DNA of 17,559 nt from Ophiostoma sp. CBS 140.51 (taxonomy: Eukaryota; Ascomycota; Sordariomycetes; Ophiostomatales; Ophiostomataceae): positions 1 to 17,559 of the forward strand of contig JANSLP010000496.1 of the NCBI GenBank assembly GCA_029298735.1, in the 5' to 3' direction. The notes beneath the pieces were generated by a model. That model was given only the letters and a program-made list of their open reading frames with translations. It was not told the origin of the DNA and did not search any database. The position numbers were made by a program, and so were the translations under genes. This document shows, in pieces, positions 1-7,926 of this stretch (positions are counted from its first letter, which is position 1; every line of letters starts with the position of its first letter).

Positions 1-1504
1 AATAAAAAAAATAAAGAGAGTAACTATAATATATATATCGTAATAAATATATTAAGGCGGGCGGACGGCGGGTAACGGCCCGTACCGTTAACGTTATAGT
101 ATTCGGTTAAATAGTTTTAATAAAAGGAGTAAGTACGAGAGTATACTAGATAAGGCCTCCGGTAGTTTAAGTATTATTTTTTATCGAAGAGTTTATCGTA
201 AAAGGAGCTCTCGTAAATACCTTCGTAGTATATATACCGGGGGGACTTACGGTAGTTCCGTATATTATAGTTTTATATTTAATAGCGGTAATAAATTTAT
301 AGCCTAGTATCTAGTTTATACGGGACGGCGCGGTAAAAGTAATAATCGAGGATAACTTCGTCCTAAATAAGTAAAGCGGCGTCGACGTTAATAGTTACGG
401 TAAAGTATAAGTTATTAACGTTAACCGGCGGACCGTTACGGCGGATTATAAAGCGTACTTAAAGGACTCGGTAAAGTACGTTTAATTTATCGTAAATATT
501 TTATACTTTATTAAGAAGAGTAACGGCCGGTATACCGTAAAGAATAACTCTCGGCCTAGTAATTATAACGTTAATACTGATATCCTTAATTTAAGATATA
601 TTCTTAATATATTACCGGTCTATTCTTCTCGGGAAAATAACGGCGTTATTACCGCCCAGGAGTTAATATACGGCGTAAGTTAATATACGGCTACCGGCGG
701 CGGACTTAACGGCGTTAATAATAATCTCGTATAACGGTAGTAACGTTATATAGCTAGTATAAAAAATAACCTTCTCGTATCGTAGCTTCGTTATTATAAT
801 ATAAGTATTATTATAACTATTATTTATTTATTATAATATAGAGGTAATTTACGAGGTAACGCGAAAAACGTATATAAGTAACGGATTAACGTTTATAACC
901 GGTATAGCCGTCGTAGCCGGAGGTAGTATTATAGTAACGTAGTATACCTACGAGATAACGGTATAAAAGAGCCGTTATAAAATCGTATTAACGGCCGTAT
1001 TTACGCGGTTATCTACTTTATATACGATAAAAAGAGCGGTAGTAAGAACGTCGGCGTATTTATTCGGAATCCTATAAATTTTAATAACGTCCTCCGGGAC
1101 GGTAGTAATAAGTAGTCTAGTAAGCGGCCGGGTAATATACTCGGTAACTATATTTTACGGAATCGTGGAGGTAGTAAGTGTATCGTTTCGGCCGGGCGGC
1201 GTAAAGAGAATAGCGGACGTTATAGCGCTCGACGTACGGCTACGTTTAATCGGAGAGCGTTATAGGCTTTCGGGGGCGGTAATAACGTCGTTCGTAGAGC
1301 GGTACAATAGGCTGCCGGCCGGTGTTAAGCTGTCTACAATGGAAGGCCGAGCGCGCTTATTAGCCGTCGTCGGGGGTAGCGGGGCGGCTATGCCGCGGAG
1401 CCGTGCCGAAGCGGTCCGTGGCGCGCTGACCGCGGCGGTAGGCATGCCGGCGGCAGTGCGGGCGGTACGGGGTGTCGGGATGGACAATAAGGTAGTAAAG
1501 TGGT
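1..1504 (-). mobile_element. RIP-mutated transposable element copy A, coding direction leftward
   Basis: This segment is one arm of an inverted repeat. Its reverse complement aligns by eye to the plus strand of 15978-16705, over at least 781-1504. Reading the minus strand, an Ala/Pro/Arg-rich frame with an ATG at 1445 starts near the inner end. Farther out comes a frame that begins VPEDVIKIY and matches VPEDVAKIY in copy B. Copy A is full of stops. From 1 to about 1164 I count only two CpA/TpG dinucleotides while CpG is plentiful, which is the footprint of exhaustive RIP. The class of element is not recognised; a gag-like or ORF1-like protein is a guess. No LTR or terminal inverted repeat was found. 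Confidence 0.75.
1260..1445 (-). pseudogene. N-terminal ORF remnant of the transposable element (copy A)
   Basis: The frame starts at ATG 1445 and stays open to a TAA at 1260-1262. It encodes an Ala/Pro/Arg-rich stretch beginning MPTAAVSAPR and containing VDSLT near residue 40. Copy B at 16035 opens with MPTAAASAPR and also keeps VDSLT, so the coding frame is conserved between the copies, which argues that it is the real element gene and not chance. The remainder of the protein lies in heavily mutated DNA and cannot be read. Open frames on the opposite strand here (for example 1165-1506 plus) are best seen as by-products of GC-rich sequence. Function unknown. Confidence 0.5.
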
Positions 1505-1956
1505 GATCGAAACGATAAAAGATAAATCAAATTCTTTAATGAGCTTCTTAGATCACTGTCATATTTCGTCATAGAAAAATTTTTAGACGAGAAGATTGCT
1601 TAATGGTACACGGATATTAAATTTTGCTTTTTTTAGTTCAAATTTGTGACTTTTCTGTGGAAGTAAGTAGGAAAATCATTAAAAAATATGAGGAAAACAA
1701 ATTACAAATGGTTTTGATTGTTTTCAACCAAATATGGATCAACACAAAACTCAAATACCATTTCGATATTCTAGGCATTCACAATTTCCATAGCAACGTA
1801 TTGTCAAATGGAAAAAATGAAGCACATAATTTTGAAATAAAAGTTGTATTCAAACTAGATAGACTCTACATGTGACACCATGTGACACCTATTCGCAAAT
1901 TGTGGCGTCAAACGAGAAGAAAGAGATAAAGAATTACCTTCAGATAAGCAACCCGT
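1505..1956. other. AT-rich spacer, no gene recognised
   Basis: This is AT-rich DNA with ordinary CpA and TpG content, so it is not RIP-mutated, unlike the adjacent element. An 83-codon open frame (1624-1875, plus) has low-complexity Lys/Ile/Asn composition typical of AT-rich noise. A 10-bp unit, ATGTGACACC, occurs twice in tandem at about 1870-1889. The element copy ends near 1505: the motif ggtgat after the repeat is mirrored as atcacc before copy B. Confidence 0.5.
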
Positions 1957-2389
1957 CTAGTACACGGTGACTCCGGCGACCTGGATAGAGCCAGTTCTCG
2001 CTGTGTCAGTGGTTCACTCCATCGTCGGAGTGAAGAGCGAGCTGTACGACAGCTGCACAGCAGTGGCAGGGCCGTCATACGTGTACCACTGTCCTGCTGT
2101 AGCACTGGTATCCTGGATATTCAGAAGAGAGGCACCGTCCTGGTTGATCTTGGCGCCAATAGAGCAGCCGTTGCCAGCACCACTGAACACGGACTGGAAC
2201 TTGATGTGGACAGTGACCTCCGGTGGCGGGTTACCACAGGACGGGAGCAGCTGGTTCAAGTACACTCTGCCATAGTCCGACTGAGACTGGATCATCTCGA
2301 ATGCGTAGCAATAGCCGCTAGGAGGGCCACCAGCGATCACCGTGGAGTCGGAAGTCACCTGGTCCGACATGTACCAGGGACTCAAAACA

Positions 2390-2890
2390 CCGTTGATAAA
2401 GCCGCCGTTCGACAGGTCCGAGCATGAAGGGCTGGGAGAGCTAGACGAAGATGACGATGCGACTGACGATGAAGCCGGCTTGATGAAAGAGCTGGATGGA
2501 GCGGGGCTGGACGACGGGATGCTAGATGAAGAGGCACTAGAGGACGGAAGTGTAGAAGACGGTCCCACGGAAGAATGGGTCGAGACTGAATTCTGCGGGA
2601 CAGGGGTGATGGAGCCAGGCTGAGAGCTCACAGGCTCAGAGCTAGAAAGAGGTGTAGAGCTTGAGGGGGCAGGACTTGAAGGAGGTGCCCGGCTTGACGG
2701 GGGAGCTGAGCTGGAAGGTGGCGCGGAGCTCGAGGGAGGTGCCGAACTTGACGGAAGTGCCGAGCTGGAAGGCGGCACCGAACTAGAGGGGGGGTGTAGA
2801 ACTTGACGGGGCAGAGCTGGATGATGCAGAGCTCGATGGCACGATAAAAGGTCCGGAGCTGGGACCTGAAGAACTGGGAACACTGGAAGA
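2390..2890 (-). repeat. Ser/Pro-rich coding minisatellite
   Basis: The tract encodes repeats of the form SSSAPP, SSSVPP and SSSTPL on the minus strand. They are tightest between about 2640 and 2800, with 15-21 nt units, and become a looser poly-Ser linker towards 2430. This type of linker is usually heavily O-glycosylated in fungal wall proteins. It contains the 7-C homopolymer where the frame breaks. Confidence 0.75.
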
Positions 2891-2896
2891 AGGAGG

Positions 2897-3171
2897 AGCT
2901 TGGTCCTGCACTTCCAGAAGGACCAGGAGATAACGAAGGATCTGGGCTGCCTGACGGACCCGGTGAGCCAGATGGACCGGGAGAACCTGAAGGACCAGGT
3001 GAACCAGATGAGACAGGGCCACCAGAGGGACCGGGGCTACCAGAAGGACCCGGACCACCAGACGGGCCGGGGGAACCAGAATGGTTTGGGGGACCAGGAG
3101 TGCCGGAAGGACCAGGGCCACCTGAAGGGAATGGACAACCCGAGGGGCCCGGAGAACCAGAGGGACCGGCC
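2897..3171 (-). repeat. Collagen-like Gly-X-Y coding repeat
   Basis: A 9/18-nt periodic tract encodes repeated Gly-Pro-Ser and Gly-Ser-Pro triplets on the minus strand. A few units are degenerate (for example CPFPSG, NHSG, DPSLSPG). Purine-rich runs such as ggaccaggg and ggaccgggg recur on the plus strand. Such tracts expand and contract by slippage, which also makes them prone to frame errors. Confidence 0.8.
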
Positions 3172-3662
3172 CTGCTAGTAATATTTTGCGACAGAAGGAT
3201 GCAAGCGCCCAATGAGGAACGATGACGATCATTTCATTGACCAATAGCCTTGAAAGTCAGACACAGCGAGAGTTTCCAGCAGGATGGATGATAGACGACG
3301 GCTGCCCACGAGGAGGCGTACGCCATTGTTGGAATAGTTGACAGTGGTGCTGCTGTCAGTGTCCAAATTACGGGAACCATGCCTGAAGTTTGCATGTGGC
3401 GCCTCGTGCTTTTTTTGACATGGACAAGATGCATTTTCTATCTCCTATCAATCCTACTCCGTCAATTGCATAATTTCCCCGTTTGTAGTTTTCTAGACTA
3501 GTTCAAGTGATGGTTCGACAGTTCAACAGGCCCGGCAAGAAACGGTGCAAGTAACGGTCTCGAAGTCGCCGGGAACTAAACAGCCGCTACCAAAACTTTG
3601 CCTCACTATCCTCCTCTTTTTTGTCCATGACTACAGAAATATAACGGTTCATTCCACAAAAC

Positions 3663-6600
3663 TTACTCAGGTCGCCAAGTAAGCGCAACGTGCGCTATCA
3701 AACCATGGTTGACCTTGCTGCCATCCGGAAGCATACTGACAACAACAGCTGGCCGCTCTAGCTGCAGCGTAACCACATACGTGCCATGTTGCGAGAGAAT
3801 GTCTGGCCCAAAGCCCGTGCCCGATATGTTTTTACTTTCTCCGTCCACATATCTGGGACCTGTCGTCGACGTATCACTGGACGTCGTGCCACGGGCCTTG
3901 CTACCGTCCACCACATGCCACGCCACGCTAGCGACATTGTTGGCACCGACGCAAACCTTTGCATCGAGGCGGTTGGTCAACCGGAGCCGCGGTTTGAACA
4001 AGATCTTGCTGGCTCCAGGTGCAATGGGCTGGACGCCTGCTAGCTCTGTGCAATACTCGTAGATCGGCACACTGCCCCACGCGTGGCAGTCGGAGCGCTG
4101 GCGTACGTCGTCCTCTTCCCAAGTGGACAGATTGTTGGCCAACATGGCACGCCACGGCTGCCACACACGTGGCCACAGGAATGCCTCATAGGCCTCGTCT
4201 CCTGCTAGGGCAAAAGCCCGCAGTGCGTAGAATTGCATCACGTAGCTGCACTTGGAGAAGCGGCCGGCGTCTGCCGAGAAAGATTCCGTGAGCAGTCGCG
4301 CGCGGTCATCTTCGCCACAGGCACCACACAGAACGGCAAATACCTGGCAGTGCTGAGAGTAGGATGTTGGGCCACTGTCAGTGAGGGCGTCCGTTGCTGT
4401 GTCGGCAAAGAAGCGGCCATCATAGCAGTGTGTCTTGACAGCAGCCACTAGTGAGTCCGCACGTGAATCGTACTCACTGGCATGGCCAGGACGGCCGACT
4501 GCACGAGCAAGGGTAGCTGCCTGCCGCAGTACAATGGCATACAGCATGCTGAAGAATGTATGGCAATTGGTTGCGCGGCCGGCCGTCGGAACACCCTTGT
4601 CTGGATGGTCGTCTGTGGCGCCCCAGGTTGTCACCCAGTCTACATACTGCCAGACATCACTTGGTAGGCCCGAGACCAGGCCTCTGGTGTCCACATGCTG
4701 GTCAAAGAAATCAAGGACGCCATCAATGCGAGGTAGGAAAGAGCGAGCAAAAGATGAGTCCCCAAAGTACAGGTGATGGTCACAGACTTGCATCACCCAA
4801 TAGAGAGGAAATCCGGCAATGATCTGGGGGACGTGGGACGGGAAACGAGACTGCGTCAGTCCCTCGGAGAGGACAGAGGCACCAAAACTGGTTATCGCCT
4901 GGCGCATAAGCGTGTCGTCGCCTGATATCAGATAGTGGAACAGCCCGACAGACCGAGAGTCGCCCGAGTACTGCAGCTGCTCATAAAAGGGGCAGTCGAC
5001 GTAGCCGTCAAACATGCAGTTGCGGAGCGTGCGGATGGACACATCCCACATGGCAGCACTGTCCTTGTCGTTGGGGTCGTTCCAGCTGGCCTTGATACCC
5101 ATTGGGTAGTTGACCTGCGTGGCATTGAACGACACAAGTTCCACGGGCACCGGTCCCGAGACAGAGACGTGGAAGCGCATGACGCGAAGTGTGCGGAACC
5201 AAAACGGCTCATACGTGATTGCACTCCCATCTGTAGGAAGATCGAGCGTCACCTCGTCAAATGGACCAATGAGATATCCGTGCTCAGCATCGAGGCGGTC
5301 TGACTTGGATCGGAAGAAGGGATAGTTGCGTGGCTCATGCTCGTACCCTTCCGAGTACATGAACTTGATGTGAACTCGGGAGACGGCCGCTGTTGATGTT
5401 GTCTCTGCTCCATCAGTGAGAGCGCGGAACTTCCATTGGAGAAAGGCAGTCGAGTGAACGTCGGCTTGAATCTCGAGAGTATGTTCCGAGGCGACAGGCA
5501 GAGTCAGTGCCGACTGGCCAGAGAGGTAGGCCGTCCATTCTTCGGTTGGCACTGTGCTGTCACATTTCCGGATCGTGTTCACAGCGACGTGTGTCTCTTC
5601 GGGGACGGCAATTGCGCGCGGCCGCAGACGCCATGGTGCCAGCTCGCCATTGGTAGTTCTGATGCCGTATCCGACGGGCGTCAGGGCGTCGCCGAAGGGC
5701 TTTGGCGAGATGCGTTCGCTGATCTGGACGAGGTTGTCAGTTTTGTCGCTATGAAAATTAGTTGCACCATGGAAAATTGCAAACATACATGGAGGAACCC
5801 ATCGTCGATGAGACCAGTGGGGAAGCGAATGCTGTTGTCGGTTTGCGCAAGCCAGCCTGGCTTGGACGTGCCCACATCGATGCTTTCACTCTCAGAAGAA
5901 ATTGTGCCCACGACTGTCAGACCAGGAAAGGGTGTCCGGTTAAATGGCATGGCCCCACGAGTCGTCACAAAGTACCGCAAGACCAGAAAGACAATCTCAT
6001 TGTCACCCGGCTGCAGGTACGGTCCGATGTCGAGCGTGTCATAGTACCAGATCCATGGGCTGCTGCGTGCTGGGCCAACGGCGACCCGCTTGCCATTGAC
6101 AAAGAGCTTGTACCGAGTGTCGGCTGATAAATGCAAGAGGGCAGTCGAGATGCTGGTCGCTGTAACAGAGGACGAGGCTGTGGATGTTTTCGTTTGCGCC
6201 GCTGGGAGATGGAACGAGCGAGTGAACCGGACAATACGGCCTGCCGTGTTTGATTCTTCCGTGTCAATCGAGTCGCGCCAGCCAGGCGTCCAAACCCAGC
6301 TGGACGTGAGCGCGTCGATGATAGTCTGTTGCGATGTCAGTGTAAAAAGAAATGGCGAGCGGTGATTAGTGGAATAATATATCAGCGGCGGAGCAACGCC
6401 AAACCGAAGACCGAGAGGCTAGGTGCAAACGAGAGTTGGGGTGTGGGGAAAGAGAAGTGGAGGAAAATGGGCGATGGAGGAGATAAATCACGAGATCAGT
6501 TTGAAAAGTCACAGCACACACAGTGGAGAAAGACAGATGCCGTGAAAGGTTTTCGGAGTGACACTGACTTGGGGTTGTAGCGGGAAATGGCAGTGAAGAA

Positions 6601-6915
6601 ATTGAAAGTGTGCTGGGAAGGAGGAAGTGGCACGGTTTGGGGCAAGCGAAAAGCATGTGGCTCGTTGGGTGACAGGGATGTTCAAAATGGGGAAGGCGGT
6701 GGGGTGGAGAGACGAAAGACAGCCAAAGATAGCTGGACACGGAAAGGTGTGGGGGAAAGACGGTTGGCTCGGGGTCATTTTAAGCGAACAGACCAAGAGG
6801 AAAAGAGGGAAAGAATGAAAGGGAGAAAGAAACAGGGTTGTGAGAGCCCAGTTCTAACAGCAATAGGCAGGTTGAGAGCTCGGAAAGGACATACCTGGTC
6901 GTTGTTGACAAACAT
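3663..6915 (-). CDS. GH78 alpha-L-rhamnosidase (3 exons, 872 aa)
   Basis: Alpha-L-rhamnosidases hydrolyse terminal L-rhamnose from flavonoid glycosides, saponins and pectic side chains. My model is exon 1 6915-6895 (MFVNNDQ), exon 2 6325-5789, exon 3 5723-3663. Introns are 6894-6326 (569 nt) and 5788-5724 (65 nt); both have GTATGT donors, CTGAC branch sites and CAG acceptors, and both are phase 0. The N-terminal beta-sandwich has WVWTPGW (residues 17-23) and RYKLFVNGKRVAVGP (78-92). The (alpha/alpha)6 domain has DCPFYEQLQYSGD (429-441), where Glu434 is the likely general acid, and TWEED with DCHAW (720-735), which supplies the likely base. No signal peptide is visible, so the enzyme may be intracellular. 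ATG 6915 is the only ATG in the open stretch before exon 1 and sits in a good context (gccacaATG). Family assignment is firm; the 7-residue first exon is less certain. Confidence 0.88.
6326..6894 (-). other. Long first intron of the rhamnosidase gene
   Basis: The 569-nt intron is about ten times longer than most others in the window. The donor is GTATGT, just after CAG. The 3' end has a pyrimidine stretch, ACTGAC and then CAACAG. The sense strand is pyrimidine-rich (runs of TTTCTCCCTTTC type), like fungal leader or promoter sequence. Open frames inside it are low-complexity and not supported as exons. Confidence 0.6.
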
Positions 6916-7089
6916 TGTGGCGTCAGGCTGTCCGGATATCTTGAGGATGCGGAGGTGTGGAGGATGTTTGCGGCGATAAAAATTGGGACCTAAATTTTCG
7001 CGGTATTGGACGAGGACCAGAATGCCAATATTGGAGCTGGCGGTCAAGCTTTGATGCGTGCCTGGCCAATCTCGGCACTTCCCTGCGTT

Positions 7090-7099
7090 GTATATATAC
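7090..7099 (-). promoter_or_regulatory. TATA-like element upstream of the rhamnosidase gene
   Basis: The minus strand reads GTATATATAC about 175 nt before ATG 6915. This would place transcription start near 7060 and give a leader of roughly 145 nt. It is inferred only from sequence and distance. Confidence 0.4.
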
Positions 7100-7554
7100 G
7101 AAAAGGGCTGTGGGGCAGCAGTGAGGTTGGAGTTTGTGGTGTCGCTCAAAGGTGTCCCGTAGCTGCCGACTTGGTCCGCGACCGCATCTTGGTATTGCGA
7201 GGGTGAGGATTTTGATGCCACAACGTCTCGTCGTCTGATGTATGGCTGTATCCCAACACCTCGGTGAGCGATGTGCCGATCTTAGTGCGAGGGTGACAAG
7301 AAAAGCTTTTGTCCCAAGAGGCAGAAGGTGGGCTGAACGGTGAGCTTTTGGCCGAGATCAGCGAAGGTCTGTGCTTTATTGGTCGTCGCCGAGGTTGATT
7401 CTCTGCATTTTGTCGCAAATTCGGGTTTTTGGAACGATGCAACCGTGATGATGGAGGAGATGCTCAAGAAGGAGAAGTTGTGGCAGAAGCGACCATGGCC
7501 CCGTTTTCTAGCGTCGCACAGAAAAAACGCGGGGCTCCAGATCCATAAAAGCGT

Positions 7555-7752
7555 CTAACCGATCTGGGGAACCATGTGCTCGGCTCGATCCCACCGCTGA
7601 CAGGAGACAACCCATTTGGGCAGTATTTTCTCAAAATCGTCCGAGGTCAGATGAAAACTCTCTGGGATTTCTGCAACCCAGTCGTTGTGGAAGAGAATCG
7701 TCCTCGTGAGCAGTGAGATATATTTCAACAGAAGTGTCTCTTTTTCTCCCAT
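7555..7752 (-). CDS. Possible small ORF (65 aa) antisense to the porter leader
   Basis: ATG 7752 opens 65 codons ending in TAG at 7555-7557. The product starts MGEKETLLLKYISLLTRTIL and contains four Trp/His-rich segments with balanced composition and mixed codon use, unlike low-complexity noise. It lies inside the divergent promoter, upstream of and antisense to the sugar porter. No family is recognised. It could be a gene remnant, a true small protein, or chance. Confidence 0.2.
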   Translation of the reverse strand: MGEKETLLLKYISLLTRTILFHNDWVAEIPESFHLTSDDFEKILPKWVVSCQRWDRAEHMVPQIG

Positions 7753-7926
7753 TATTCCCTTCTTCTTCGTACATTCATCAGATAACTGAAGGATCGTGAC
7801 AAGAGAAAGTGGACACCTCATCCTTTCTGCCAAGCTGATCGACACCAACAACTCTGCTTATCGTCACCCTCCATATCGACAACCTCCATCGAAACATCAC
7901 AACATACCACACCGGCAACCACTAAC

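Larger units (their letters stand above)
1957..3450 (-). pseudogene. Broken collagen-like / Ser-Pro-rich protein with CBM-like C-terminal domain
   Basis: The minus strand reads, in order: a 5' segment (about 3450-3242, no ATG in frame, ending ...DFQGYW); a possible 70-nt intron (3241-3172, weak GTCAAT donor, CAG acceptor, frame kept); about 27 Gly-Pro-Ser/Gly-X-Y triplets (3171-~2897); a Ser/Pro repeat tract (~2900-2390); and a compact C-terminal domain with NGGFxxGxxxPW and several Cys, like fungal CenC-type carbohydrate-binding domains. The coding frame shifts twice: near 2895-2905, and at a 7-C run (2788-2794) where six C would keep frame. A TGA at 2014-2016 is followed in frame by 18 codons that read like a final beta strand (GSIQVAGVTVY) and a TAG at 1957. 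No start codon or signal peptide was found. It was probably a secreted or cell-wall protein. Sequencing indels could explain the two shifts but not the in-frame TGA. Confidence 0.6.
6916..7926. promoter_or_regulatory. Shared divergent promoter of rhamnosidase and sugar porter
   Basis: About 1 kb separates two divergent start codons. No large gene is present. The region contains a TATA-like element for the minus-strand gene at 7091-7098, a possible small antisense ORF at 7555-7752, and a CA/CT-rich leader before 7927 with no upstream ATG. Motifs matching the CreA consensus SYGGRG occur (7110-7115, 7564-7569, and 7535-7540 on the minus strand), but such a short motif is expected a few times per kb by chance. 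Confidence 0.55.

Noticed and set aside
1..60. Telomere at the left end
   Set aside because: No hexamer repeat is present; the sequence is RIP-mutated element DNA.
1165..1506. 113-codon plus-strand open frame in element copy A
   Set aside because: The opposite-strand frame is the one conserved between the two copies; the matching plus-direction frame in copy B (read on minus) is broken by a 1-nt difference and a stop.
1624..1875. 83-codon plus-strand frame in the AT-rich spacer
   Set aside because: Lys/Ile/Asn-rich composition, no recognisable domain, no splice or start context.
2206..3178. Plus-strand frames rich in Asp/Glu or Gln/Asp/Gly
   Set aside because: They are the antisense of the Ser/Pro and Gly-X-Y coding repeats; the minus strand gives the structured C-terminal domain.
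5436..6044. 202-codon plus-strand frame
   Set aside because: Lies wholly antisense to GH78 coding sequence, whose motifs and splice sites are clear.
6329..6979. Lys/Arg/Gly-rich plus-strand frames and Ser/Pro/Phe-rich minus-strand frames
   Set aside because: Low-complexity reading of the purine/pyrimidine-skewed long intron of the rhamnosidase gene.
7110..7569. CreA-like SYGGRG hexamers in the divergent promoter
   Set aside because: The degenerate 6-mer is expected about four times per kb on both strands, so three hits are not evidence of carbon catabolite control.
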